Assembly: GCF_004403985.1 (NCBI RefSeq)
Contig: NZ_SOHL01000030.1
Coordinates: 62,296 to 126,295, forward strand
DNA: 64,000 nucleotides
Reading direction: 5' to 3'
From: Cryobacterium gelidum
Lineage (GTDB): Bacteria; Actinomycetota; Actinomycetes; Actinomycetales; Microbacteriaceae
The first letter of the stretch is position 1. Every line of letters starts with the position of its first letter. The position numbers were made by a program, and so were the translations under genes. Below are positions 45,029 to 52,947 of this stretch, one piece after another. Below the pieces are notes generated by a model. That model saw only the letters and a program-made list of their open reading frames with translations. It searched no databases and was not told the origin of the DNA.

Positions 45029-45194
45029 CATAGGCAGATAATACCGACGATCAGGACGGCAGCCAGAGCGGAGACGACACGCATGTTTTTCACGTTTCCA
45101 GCATTCCGCGTCGCAACTCAACAGGCGTCTATCCCCAGTACTCGCGGTGTCCATCGCAGGGATGCAACCAAGAAGCCGAGACCACACTCGGCCC

Positions 45195-45413
45195 CTGATT
45201 ATGGTGGTCCAGTTCGTCAGCTTCATCGGGGCCCACCACGACCCCGCCGACCTCGACCCCTGGGTCGCTGCCAGCATCGGGGCGCTCGTGACCATCTGGG
45301 TCACGTTCGTGCCCTCCCCATCTTCATCTTCCTCGGCCCACCGCACGTCGAACGCCTCCGCCGCAACCGCAACCTCGCCGAAGCGCTCACCGGCATCACC
45401 GCGGTGCCACGAC
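45195..45413 (+). pseudogene. Fragment of a chromate transporter gene (chrA)
   Basis: The frame from ATG 45201 encodes VVQFVSFIGAHHDPADLDPW and VAASIGALVTIWVTFVP. A single-base slip then continues as PIFIFLGPPHVERLRRNRNL and AEALTGITA, together the internal part of a ChrA membrane protein. The rest is missing on both sides, so this is a non-functional remnant of a mobile or resistance gene. Confidence 0.7.
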
Positions 45414-45971
45414 AAATAAGGATCACAAAATGCCGCCAAAGCGCAATGGATGCGGAGACTCCAGTGGACGCATTGGTGGCGATGCCATTGCGGCACTTCA
45501 GTTTCAGTCGCAGCCCCGCGCCCCGTTGCCAGGTTAAGACTGGGCATTCGTGTGTCGAAGCGGCGGTCTTGAGCCCCGCGGATCCACCGCCGTCCGGTAA
45601 CGGTTTCGCCTCAGTGATCATCTGAAAACGTCGACGTCACCCGGTCAGGAGGGTGGGCCCCGTTGCCGGTGACGGCCACAATCCAATGTGTCTCCCGCGT
45701 GGGAATCTGCTCGGTCTTCGGCGCCAGCCAAGCAGCCGTCTCCGTTCACAAGACATGCGCCAGCAATGAAAGGGCACCCTGACATGAACCCTGTACGCGG
45801 GCTGCGGCCAGGCCCCGAATGGTGTGGGGAATAGCAGGGGACCGGGTCAACCCCGCCACCACGTGGTCGCGACGCGTCACCGACAACGCGCCTGATAGTG
45901 CCATGATGACCGCAGGAGTCTGGCACCGTCAGCTCGCCGTGTTGCGAGGTCAGGCACGCCCAAAGAAGGAG
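45414..45971. other. Island stretch without identified gene
   Basis: There are about 560 bases between the chrA fragment and the heliorhodopsin gene. I see no frame with a ribosome-binding site and a recognisable family, only the upstream region of the heliorhodopsin gene (AAGGAG near 45966-45971) and possible remains of older cargo. Confidence 0.5.
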
Positions 45972-46781
45972 ATGGCCTTGGCCAAGAAAATGTACACACC
46001 GGACGAGCAGATCGATCGGCTGCGAATCTATAACGTCGTCGCCGGAAGTTTGCACCTGCTCCAGGCGATCTTCTTTTCGGTGATTCTGAGCACCCTGAGT
46101 TCGCAGGTTCTGTTCGCGGTGACGGCGGACTATTTGGCTGGTCCCCCCGGGTTTCCAATTCCACCGGAGCGGGTCACCGTGTTCGAGGTGAATATCGGTG
46201 CCGGTGTCGTCGCTTTCCTCGCCCTCAGCGCCTTCTTCCACTTCCTTATTTCGAGCCCGTGGTTTTTCGCGCGGTACAAGAACGGTCTCAAGAACACGCA
46301 CAACTATTTCCGCTGGGTCGAATACTCCCTGAGTTCGTCGATCATGATCTGGCTCATCCTGGCGATCAACGGCGTTACGGATATTGGTGCGCTGTTCGCG
46401 GTCTTCGCTATCAATGCGGCCATGATCATGTTCGGTGCCTTGCAGGAGAAATATGAGCGTCCCGGTTCCGGCGGATTGGTGCCATTCATTTTCGGGTGCA
46501 TGGTCGGCATCGTTCCTTGGATCCTCATCCTTATCTACTTCCTGCGACCGGGCAGCGCCAGCGACGTCGCTATCCCCAGCTTCGTCGTCGGCATTGTCAT
46601 TTCTCTGTTCCTGTTCTTCAATACCTTTGCGATCAACCAATGGCTGCAGTACAAGCAGGTCGGTAAGTGGAAGAGTTATCTTCAAGGCGAACGCACGTAC
46701 ATCACTTTGAGCCTGGTGGCCAAAACGGCGCTCGCCTGGCAGGTGTTTTCCGGCGCCATCATTCCGGCAATCACCGGCTGA
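45972..46781 (+). CDS. Heliorhodopsin (seven-helix retinal protein)
   Basis: A 269-residue protein closely matching heliorhodopsins. Helix-C segment NYFRWVEYSLSSSIMIWLIL carries the glutamate (E117) that serves as Schiff-base counterion. Helix-G segment TYITLSLVAKTALAWQVFSG has the retinal Lys (K251). LQEKYERPGSGGLVPFIFGC and SDVAIPSFVVGIVISLFLFF are also family-typical. Unlike ion-pumping rhodopsins, these proteins have the N-terminus inside and probably act as light sensors. Start: ATG 45972 is adjacent to the ribosome-binding site; TTG 45978 has better spacing. No retinal synthesis gene is in the window. Confidence 0.95.
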   Translation: MALAKKMYTPDEQIDRLRIYNVVAGSLHLLQAIFFSVILSTLSSQVLFAVTADYLAGPPGFPIPPERVTVFEVNIGAGVVAFLALSAFFHFLISSPWFFARYKNGLKNTHNYFRWVEYSLSSSIMIWLILAINGVTDIGALFAVFAINAAMIMFGALQEKYERPGSGGLVPFIFGCMVGIVPWILILIYFLRPGSASDVAIPSFVVGIVISLFLFFNTFAINQWLQYKQVGKWKSYLQGERTYITLSLVAKTALAWQVFSGAIIPAITG

Positions 46782-46972
46782 TCGACGTCGTCGGCATCAA
46801 TAATTCTGCGCGGCATCTGGCCGGTAGCTGCGCGTTGTCGGGTGGGAGTTGCGACGCAACTCACGGCTAATCGAACGTCTACTTTGTGATCCGTGGTCTC
46901 CGTAGCAGCGATGATCGAACGAGAACACCAACCAACTTCTGCGCCAATAGCTGGCGTCCGCCGAAGCGACTC

Positions 46973-47662
46973 TCAGAAATGGACGGAATGCGCAAGCGTG
47001 GGCGGTCTACCTATCTCTTCGATCTGATGTCCCGTACACGGATGGCGTGTGACCGTTGCGCGCTGAATCCTGGTTAGGGCGAACCAGCGAATGCCCTCCC
47101 GGAGTCTGCACCAGGCGACGAGCTTCCACTGGCCAGCGGTGAGAGCGAAGATCATTGGTTCCACCTCGCGTCGTGTGGTTTGCCCCTCCGCGTCGGTATA
47201 GGTGAGGTTGACGGTGACCTGGTCAATGGTGGCTTGCTCGAGCGCGGACATCACGCGCCGGTCAGCTGACGGGCCGACGTCAACCCATACGCGGCTGGAG
47301 AGCTCAGCGGCTTTCCGACGGGACACTGGATCAAGTACGTCAAGCACTTTGAGGATCGAAGCACGCGCCGAGTCCGAAAACGGAGCTTGCGCGGCCGTTG
47401 CCACTGCCGCGCTAAGGGCCAGTGCTTGTGATGCTGTGAGGTTCACCGGTGGTAGACGGAACATCTCTGTCAGCCCGTAGCCCCCGCCAGGACCGGTACG
47501 CCCCCAAACGGGGAAACCGCCTGCCTCGAGTGCGGAGATGTCACGCTTGATTGTGCGGATGGTCACCTCAAACCCGTCGGCGAGTTGCTGCGCGGTGCAA
47601 CCGCGAGAGCCCGCGCGACGCAACGACTCGGTCAGGGATTGAAGACGCTCGGATCTTTTCAC
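46973..47662 (-). CDS. HTH/WYL-domain regulator (YafY type)
   Basis: A 229-residue DeoR-like HTH protein with a WYL domain: KRSERLQSLTESLRRAGSRG, FEVTIRTIKRDISALEAGGF (HTH) and PMIFALTAGQWKLVAWCRLR (WYL-like core). GTG 47662 starts it. The 65-base divergent promoter contains a direct repeat. It likely controls the hydrolase gene beside it. Inside the island. Confidence 0.9.
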   Translation of the reverse strand: MKRSERLQSLTESLRRAGSRGCTAQQLADGFEVTIRTIKRDISALEAGGFPVWGRTGPGGGYGLTEMFRLPPVNLTASQALALSAAVATAAQAPFSDSARASILKVLDVLDPVSRRKAAELSSRVWVDVGPSADRRVMSALEQATIDQVTVNLTYTDAEGQTTRREVEPMIFALTAGQWKLVAWCRLREGIRWFALTRIQRATVTRHPCTGHQIEEIGRPPTLAHSVHF

Positions 47663-47673
47663 AAGAAACAGAT

Positions 47674-47695
47674 TAGTGACATGAATAGTGACATG
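47674..47695. promoter_or_regulatory. Direct repeat in the divergent WYL/hydrolase promoter
   Basis: TAGTGACATG occurs twice (47674-47683 and 47686-47695) with a 12-base period, between the WYL regulator and the hydrolase gene. It is a good operator candidate. Confidence 0.55.
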
Positions 47696-47727
47696 CCGTT
47701 GTCTCGGGTGCGAACAAAGATAAAACC

Positions 47728-48492
47728 ATGAAGAAAGACAGCCTCACCCAAACCTCATTTGTTCTCGTACCCGGCTACTGGCTTGGTGGATGGGCGTGGG
47801 ACGCTGTCGCGGCCCATCTGCGCTACCGCGGCCACAACGTCATCCCGGTAACGATGTCGGGTCTCGATCCCAACGACCCTCATCGTGCGGAGAGAACCTT
47901 GGGCGACCAGGTGGACTCTCTACGCTCGGCCGTCAGCACTGCTGGTGCCGACGACTCCTCCGTCATCCTCGTAGCCCACAGTGGCGCCGGTTTCCCCGCC
48001 TCCGTGCTCCTCGACCAGGACCCAACCGTGGTCGATCGCATCATCTACGTCGATAGTGGGCCGGTCGCTGATGGATCAGCGTTCGATACGTCGGTGCCGT
48101 CTGATGTGCAGGAGGTGGCGCTGCCACCGTTCGAGCAACTGGCTGCCAGTCTCGACGGCCTCAGCGAGGAAGCGCTCGAACTATTCCGTCAGCGAGCAGT
48201 GCCGATGCCGGCAAGTGTGATGCGCGATCAGGTAAGTCTGGAGAACGATTCCCGCCGAAACGTGCCATCGACGATCATCGCCTGTTCGTACCCCTCTCGG
48301 GTGCTAATGCAAATGGCTCGTGAAGGTAATGCGATGATGGCTGAAGCCGCACTCCTCCGCGATCTCGAACTCATCGATCTCCCGACCGGGCACTGGCCTA
48401 TGTGGAGCCGACCAGCAGACCTCGCCGCAGCCATCGCCGCAACCATCGCCGCAACGGTCGACCACATGCCACCGGGACGGACGAAGGTTTAG
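47728..48492 (+). CDS. Alpha/beta hydrolase (esterase-like)
   Basis: A 254-residue cytosolic alpha/beta hydrolase of the salicylate-esterase type: TSFVLVPGYWLGGWAWDAVA (oxyanion region), ILVAHSGAGFPASVLLDQD (Ser in the AHSGAG elbow) and LIDLPTGHWPMWSRPADLAA (His). The substrate is unknown. It is divergent from the WYL regulator; ATG 47728. Inside the island. Confidence 0.87.
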   Translation: MKKDSLTQTSFVLVPGYWLGGWAWDAVAAHLRYRGHNVIPVTMSGLDPNDPHRAERTLGDQVDSLRSAVSTAGADDSSVILVAHSGAGFPASVLLDQDPTVVDRIIYVDSGPVADGSAFDTSVPSDVQEVALPPFEQLAASLDGLSEEALELFRQRAVPMPASVMRDQVSLENDSRRNVPSTIIACSYPSRVLMQMAREGNAMMAEAALLRDLELIDLPTGHWPMWSRPADLAAAIAATIAATVDHMPPGRTKV

Positions 48493-48497
48493 GTGAC

Positions 48498-48720
48498 ACG
48501 TCATTTAGGCATCTGGGGCGCGTGGTTGGTGCTGAATCGTTCAGGGAAGCGTTTCCGGGCCGCGTCTCCAGCGTCGCTGCTCGTTGGATGGCTTTGGCTG
48601 CTGCGAGGTCGTAGTGGACGTCGGCGGGCGTGTTGAGGCCGCCCGGTATGGCGATGTTCGTGGTTATAGCCGTCGACGAACGAGGCCATGAACGATTTCG
48701 CGTCGGTGAGGCGGGCGGGG
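48498..48720 (-). pseudogene. IS3-family transposase C-terminal remnant
   Basis: On the - strand, DAKSFMASFVDGYNHEHRHT corresponds to the C-terminal integrase core of IS3-family OrfB. After a frame change, GLNTPADVHYDLAAAKAIQR matches the usual trailer, then a further shift gives ERFSTNHAPQMPK. No terminal inverted repeats or N-terminal half are found nearby. Confidence 0.65.
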
Positions 48721-49183
48721 TGGCGTGGCGGCGGCGGTCCTTGACCTGCTCGTTCTCGTTCAACAGAATCTGTTGGCGGTCGGCATCACTGATCCTGTTC
48801 GCCGGGATCAGCGCCGGCCCGGCCACGGAATCGCATCGTTTTCGACGCTTGAGCGATCGAGTCCGCAGGGTAAACGGTGACTATCGCGTGAGGGACCAGG
48901 CTTACGCGGTAGACGCGCACGACCTGTAGCCAGATCCCGGACTGGTCGAAGACGCCTACCAAAAGCTCGGGGTGGCCGAGGCCAGCGCAGACGTCGACGT
49001 TCAAGTTGACCCGCGATCAGTGGGAGTCGAAATTCTGACACGTCGACCGGTGGCTTCAGGCGAAGCGAGGCACAAACATATGTCCCGCAATGGGCGCGGC
49101 GGGCCACTGTTCATCACGTTGATGATCGTCTTTCGCACCGAAATTTTTTCAAGTGTTGCCAAAACGGCCATCCGGGCAAAACG
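48721..49183. other. Island stretch with no identified gene
   Basis: There are about 460 bases before the tRNA terminator. On the + strand a frame near 48880-49020 (DYRVRDQAYAVDAHDL, then GVAEASADVDVQVDPRSVG) looks gene-like but is broken by a stop at 48927. It may be a degraded remnant. Confidence 0.4.
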
Positions 49184-49226
49184 AAACCCCCTGCACCCCA
49201 GTGAAACACTGGGATGTAGGGGGTTT
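49184..49226 (-). terminator. Terminator of tRNA-Ser
   Basis: AAACCCCCT / AGGGGGTTT outer stem (49184-49192, 49218-49226) plus inner CCCAGTG / CACTGGG with an AAA loop. It lies directly downstream of the tRNA. Confidence 0.85.
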
Positions 49227-49253
49227 TTCGTGGCGGTACCGGTGGGATTTGAA
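49220..49253. repeat. Right attachment-site repeat (attR) within tRNA-Ser
   Basis: Identical 34 bases to 42655-42688; they include the encoded CCA, acceptor strand and part of the T arm of the tRNA. The homology extends imperfectly through the terminator. Confidence 0.85.
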
Positions 49254-49320
49254 CCCACGGTGGAGTCTCCCCCACACGACTTTTCGAGAGTCGCACCTTC
49301 GGCCGCTCGGACACGGTACC
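49231..49320 (-). tRNA. tRNA-Ser (anticodon CGA)
   Basis: Acceptor GGTACCG pairs with CGGTACC, discriminator G, with CCA encoded. The D arm holds TCCGAGCGGCC, the anticodon arm is CGACT-CTCGAAA-AGTCG (anticodon CGA), there is a long class II variable arm, and the T arm is GTGGG-TTCAAAT-CCCAC. The 3' end serves as the integration site of the island. Confidence 0.97.
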
Positions 49321-49406
49321 GCCGTTGATTCTAGTAGAGACTCGGGGTCGACGCGAATCGGCCAACACGCAGCAGACACACGGATGCTGCGGAGTAGCCT
49401 CAGCGG

Positions 49407-50174
49407 ATGACCTCACCGACCCCGCGCATCCGCTCGCTTATCGCTGCCGGCGCCGCCGTCGTCACTACCGGCGCCGTTCTCTACACGACCTGGTTCCGCC
49501 GCGACCTCGAACAGCAGAAGGTCATTCTCAACGACACCCTGCCCGTGCACTCCGCGTGGTGGCGCACCCACGCCAAGCAACCGGGCGAGCTGCTCTACGT
49601 CGCGATCGGCGACAGTGCCGCCCAGGGCATCGGGGCCTCGAGCCCGAACAAGAGCTACGTCGGGGTCCTCGCCGACCACGTGCGGCTGGCCACCAGCCAA
49701 ACGGTGCGTGTCGTGAATCTCAGCGTGTCCGGCGCAACCGTGGCTTTGGCGGTGCGCGACCAGCTTCCGCGTTTCGACAAGCTGAAGCCTGACCTCGTCA
49801 CGGTCGCGATCGGCGCGAATGACATCGCCCAGTGGAACCCGGAAGAGTTCGAAGCTGGCATTCGCACAGTGTTCGCAGCCCTGCCGCCGCACGCCCTCGT
49901 CGCCGACCTTCCGTGCTTTCACTTGCCGCACAACGAGGTCAAGGTTGCGGTGGCCAACGAGATCATTCGCCGAGTCGCCACCGAGCATGAATTGACCGTC
50001 GTCCCACTGCACGGGACGACCAAACGGGCCGGCTTTCGCAGCATCTTGACCCACGTCGCCAAGGACCTGTTTCACCCCAACGACCGCGGCTACCGCTCCT
50101 GGGCCGAGGCGTTTCTCCCCTCGATCAGCGCCGATGTCGCGCACCGTTTCTCCGCCGTCGGTCAGGCATCATAG
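49407..50174 (+). CDS. SGNH/GDSL hydrolase, membrane-anchored or secreted
   Basis: A 255-residue protein with an N-terminal hydrophobic segment (SLIAAGAAVVTTGAVLYTTW), then SGNH motifs: block I AIGDSAAQGIG, Gly block in NLSVSGATVA, block III GANDIA and block V LFHPNDRGYR. It is a likely lipase/esterase or cell-envelope deacetylase outside the membrane. Start ATG 49407. Confidence 0.9.
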   Translation: MTSPTPRIRSLIAAGAAVVTTGAVLYTTWFRRDLEQQKVILNDTLPVHSAWWRTHAKQPGELLYVAIGDSAAQGIGASSPNKSYVGVLADHVRLATSQTVRVVNLSVSGATVALAVRDQLPRFDKLKPDLVTVAIGANDIAQWNPEEFEAGIRTVFAALPPHALVADLPCFHLPHNEVKVAVANEIIRRVATEHELTVVPLHGTTKRAGFRSILTHVAKDLFHPNDRGYRSWAEAFLPSISADVAHRFSAVGQAS

Positions 50175-50239
50175 GACGCTGACTAGGGGCAGCGTCGCGC
50201 GCGCGGCCGCCTGTCGGCGGCCACGGCTAGGCTCGGAAT

Positions 50240-51604
50240 ATGGCAAAATCCGTCTCCTCTTTCCGCTGCTCCGAGTGCGGCTGGACCACCCTCAAATGGG
50301 CAGGTCGCTGCGGCGAATGCCAGCAGTGGGGCACCGTCGTCGATGCTGGCCAGACCGCCGGCATCAGCCGCAAACTCAAGGCCATCACGCTGGTCGGCGA
50401 TGGCATCGCCCGCCCCATCACCCACGTTGAAACGGATGCCGCCGCTCACTGGCCGACCGGTATCAACGAGTTCGACCGGGTACTCGGTGGCGGCATCGTG
50501 CCCGGATCGGTGGTTCTGCTGAGCGGGGAACCCGGCGTCGGTAAGTCCACACTGCTGCTCGAGGTCGCGTCCAAGGCTGCGGCGGCGAAGAGCCGCGTGC
50601 TCTACGTCAGCGCCGAAGAATCGGTAAGCCAGGTGCGGCTGCGCGCCGAGCGCACCAACGCGCTCGAACCCGAGCTGTATATCGCCGCCGAAACCGACCT
50701 CGGGGTGATCCTCGGGCAGATCGACGCCGTCAAGCCCGACCTCATCATCATCGACTCCGTGCAGACCGTGTCGAGTGCACTCTCCGACGGCTCGCCGGGC
50801 ATGCCCAGCCAGGTGCGGGAGGTGGCATCCACTCTGATTCGGGTGGCAAAAGATCGCAACCTGCCAGTGCTGCTCGTCGGCCACGTCACCAAGGACGGCT
50901 CGATCGCCGGGCCACGAGTGCTTGAGCACCTGGTCGACGTGGTCTGCCAGTTCGAGGGCGACCGTCAGACTTCGCTGCGGTTCATCCGGGCGCTCAAGAA
51001 CCGGTTCGGGCCCACCGACGAGGTCGGCTGCTTCGAGATGACCGGTGATGGCATCGCCGAGGTGCCCGACCCCAGCGGGCTGTTCCTCAGTCGGGCCACC
51101 GATCCGGTCGACGGCACCTGCGTGACCGTCGCACTCGAAGGTCGACGGGCCATGCCGGTCGAGGTGCAGGCGCTCGTCACCGCAACCCAGGCGCCCAATC
51201 CGCGCCGCGTCACGAGCGGCGTCGACTCCGCCCGGGTGGCCATGCTGCTCGCGGTGCTGCAGGAGCGCGCGGGCATGAACCTCTCCACCAAGGACGTCTA
51301 CGTGTCGACGGTCGGTGGAATCCGTCTCAGTGAGCCGGCCGCCGATCTTGCGATCGCGCTGGCCATCGCGTCGGCGTTCACCGGACTCGCCGTGGCACAC
51401 AATGTGGTCGCGTTCGGCGAGATCAGCCTGGCCGGCGAGGTGCGCGGAGCACTCATGTCAAAGCAGCGGGTGAACGAAGCGGTACGCCTCGGCTTCACGA
51501 CCCAGATCGACGCCGCCTGCGGGTCGATCCACGCGGCGGTTGCTTTGGCGCTCGGCACCACCCGCAATCCGCGCGACGCCGAACTCGATCGGGCGTGGGG
51601 GTAG
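50240..51604 (+). CDS. radA: DNA repair protein RadA (Sms)
   Basis: A 454-residue RecA-related DNA repair/recombination protein. N-terminal zinc finger CSECGWTTLKWAGRCGEC (4-Cys), Walker A GEPGVGKST, the RadA-specific KNRFG (ALKNRFGPTDEVGCFEMT) and a Lon-like C-terminal domain (MLLAVLQERAGMNLSTKDVY, GEISLAGEVRGALMSKQRVN). It works in branch migration at recombination intermediates. Confidence 0.97.
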   Translation: MAKSVSSFRCSECGWTTLKWAGRCGECQQWGTVVDAGQTAGISRKLKAITLVGDGIARPITHVETDAAAHWPTGINEFDRVLGGGIVPGSVVLLSGEPGVGKSTLLLEVASKAAAAKSRVLYVSAEESVSQVRLRAERTNALEPELYIAAETDLGVILGQIDAVKPDLIIIDSVQTVSSALSDGSPGMPSQVREVASTLIRVAKDRNLPVLLVGHVTKDGSIAGPRVLEHLVDVVCQFEGDRQTSLRFIRALKNRFGPTDEVGCFEMTGDGIAEVPDPSGLFLSRATDPVDGTCVTVALEGRRAMPVEVQALVTATQAPNPRRVTSGVDSARVAMLLAVLQERAGMNLSTKDVYVSTVGGIRLSEPAADLAIALAIASAFTGLAVAHNVVAFGEISLAGEVRGALMSKQRVNEAVRLGFTTQIDAACGSIHAAVALALGTTRNPRDAELDRAWG

Positions 51605-51674
51605 GCTCCGCAACCGCGGCGGCGGCTGACGCCTTGACCCGGCCGTCAAAGTGCGCTCGTGCTTCGCGAGGCGG

Positions 51675-52094
51675 TTACTCGGCGTCGCCCTCGCCGAGCT
51701 GCGGGTTCAAGGCCTGGAGAAGATCGTGCGGGGCTGCCTGCATAACATTGGGCCCGGCGATGTCGAAGAAGACCATCTCCAGGGTCGAGGCGTGCACGGT
51801 GAGAAACTCGCGCAGCCACTGCCCATCACAGACCATGACCTGCGGGTTCGGATCGTCGGGCACCACCCGCACGTAATTGTCCGCTGCGGAAAAGAGCAGC
51901 AGCATCCGCTTGTCGGAACCCTCGCGGCCAAACACGCGCACCTGCGCCGCCTCACCGTTGACGACGAGTTGCGGCACGATCATATAGTCGTTGCGCAGCG
52001 CGAAGGCGACGGCGACGACGTCTTGCGCCGCCAGTGCAGCGCTAAGCGCCTCGGAACGGGTATTGGCGGTCGTATCAGTCACCCCTTCATTCAA
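51675..52094 (-). CDS. SseB-like family protein
   Basis: A 139-residue protein: VAFALRNDYMIVPQLVVNGE, VRVFGREGSDKRMLLLFSAA and VRVVPDDPNPQVMVCDGQWL, FLTVHASTLEMVFFDIAG. This matches SseB-type domains widespread in actinobacteria. The role is unknown. The start is ATG 52094 or the GTG four codons later. Confidence 0.75.
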   Translation of the reverse strand: MNEGVTDTTANTRSEALSAALAAQDVVAVAFALRNDYMIVPQLVVNGEAAQVRVFGREGSDKRMLLLFSAADNYVRVVPDDPNPQVMVCDGQWLREFLTVHASTLEMVFFDIAGPNVMQAAPHDLLQALNPQLGEGDAE

Positions 52095-52169
52095 TCAGCC
52101 GCAGCCGTGCGTGCCCAGCTGGCGGCGCACGCCACGAGCGAACGGATGCCGCAGCCCCGGGGGCAAACT

Positions 52170-52811
52170 CTAGTTGAGAATCATCAACGCCGGCTCGGCC
52201 GCTTCGATGCCGTCCACGGCCACGTGCAGGTAATACGACGCTCCACTGGCCGGAACCGCGGTGCGGGTTGCGACGTCACAGGTATCAACGGCCGACCGGG
52301 TGCGATCCCAGGTGATCGGTGTCGCAAGCGGCATGACCACGCCCGGCTTGAGGGTCACCTGCGCGTCGACCGGGTTGGTCTGGCAGTCGGTCGAGGCCCA
52401 GTAGACGTCTTCACCGCTCATCACGGTGAACACCTGCCTGGCGTTGCCGGCATTGATCACACAGCTGGTGGCTCCGGTGTTGGTCAGGCTCAGCGACAGC
52501 TTCGGCAGCGCGTTGGCGGCGTACTTGGTCGCGTCCGTGATCGCCGCGATCTGCACCATAGACGGATCGCAGGCCGCGCCGTCGGCGGCGGTGGCTACCT
52601 CGGGAATGGTGGCGGCGGCATCCGCCGATGCGGCCGGCGCGTCAGCTGCGGGAGTTTTCGGGGCGGTTGCGTCGCCCTTGCTCACTCCCGGTTGCACGAT
52701 GATGAGCAGGAGAATGACGAGCACGGCGAGCAGGCCGAGCCCCACTACGAATCGCCGGCGCCGGTAGACCTTGCTGGACTGGCGGCCGACCGGATGCTTG
52801 ATCGTCGACAT
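52170..52811 (-). CDS. Membrane-anchored extracellular protein, unknown function
   Basis: A 213-residue protein with one transmembrane segment (FVVGLGLLAVLVILLLIIVQ, about residues 21-40), an Ala/Pro/Asp-rich linker and a beta-rich outer domain with four Cys (GAACDP, TSCVINA, TDCQTN, DTCDVAT), possibly two disulfides. The fold resembles small all-beta extracellular domains; I do not assign a function. It lies upstream of the SseB-like gene. Confidence 0.7.
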   Translation of the reverse strand: MSTIKHPVGRQSSKVYRRRRFVVGLGLLAVLVILLLIIVQPGVSKGDATAPKTPAADAPAASADAAATIPEVATAADGAACDPSMVQIAAITDATKYAANALPKLSLSLTNTGATSCVINAGNARQVFTVMSGEDVYWASTDCQTNPVDAQVTLKPGVVMPLATPITWDRTRSAVDTCDVATRTAVPASGASYYLHVAVDGIEAAEPALMILN

Positions 52812-52889
52812 GCCCCAAGGCTATTGATGTTCGGTGTCAGAAGCCGGTAATGGCATGCGTGTCGGCAGCAATTGCTCTCGGAAAAGGCG

Positions 52890-52932
52890 GGGCCCACCAG
52901 CAACCGGAAGGATTCCGATTGCCGGTGGGGCC
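52890..52932 (-). terminator. Terminator downstream of the extracellular nuclease gene
   Basis: A long near-perfect hairpin (ggcccaccagcaaccgg and ccgattgccggtggggcc) stands about 15 bases after the stop at 52948, and a TTTT run follows in the - strand. Confidence 0.75.
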
Positions 52933-52947
52933 GTGCAACCTCGCCGG

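Noticed and set aside
45645..46685. A 346-codon open frame on the - strand over heliorhodopsin
   Set aside because: It is the shadow of the heliorhodopsin gene and has no family signature.
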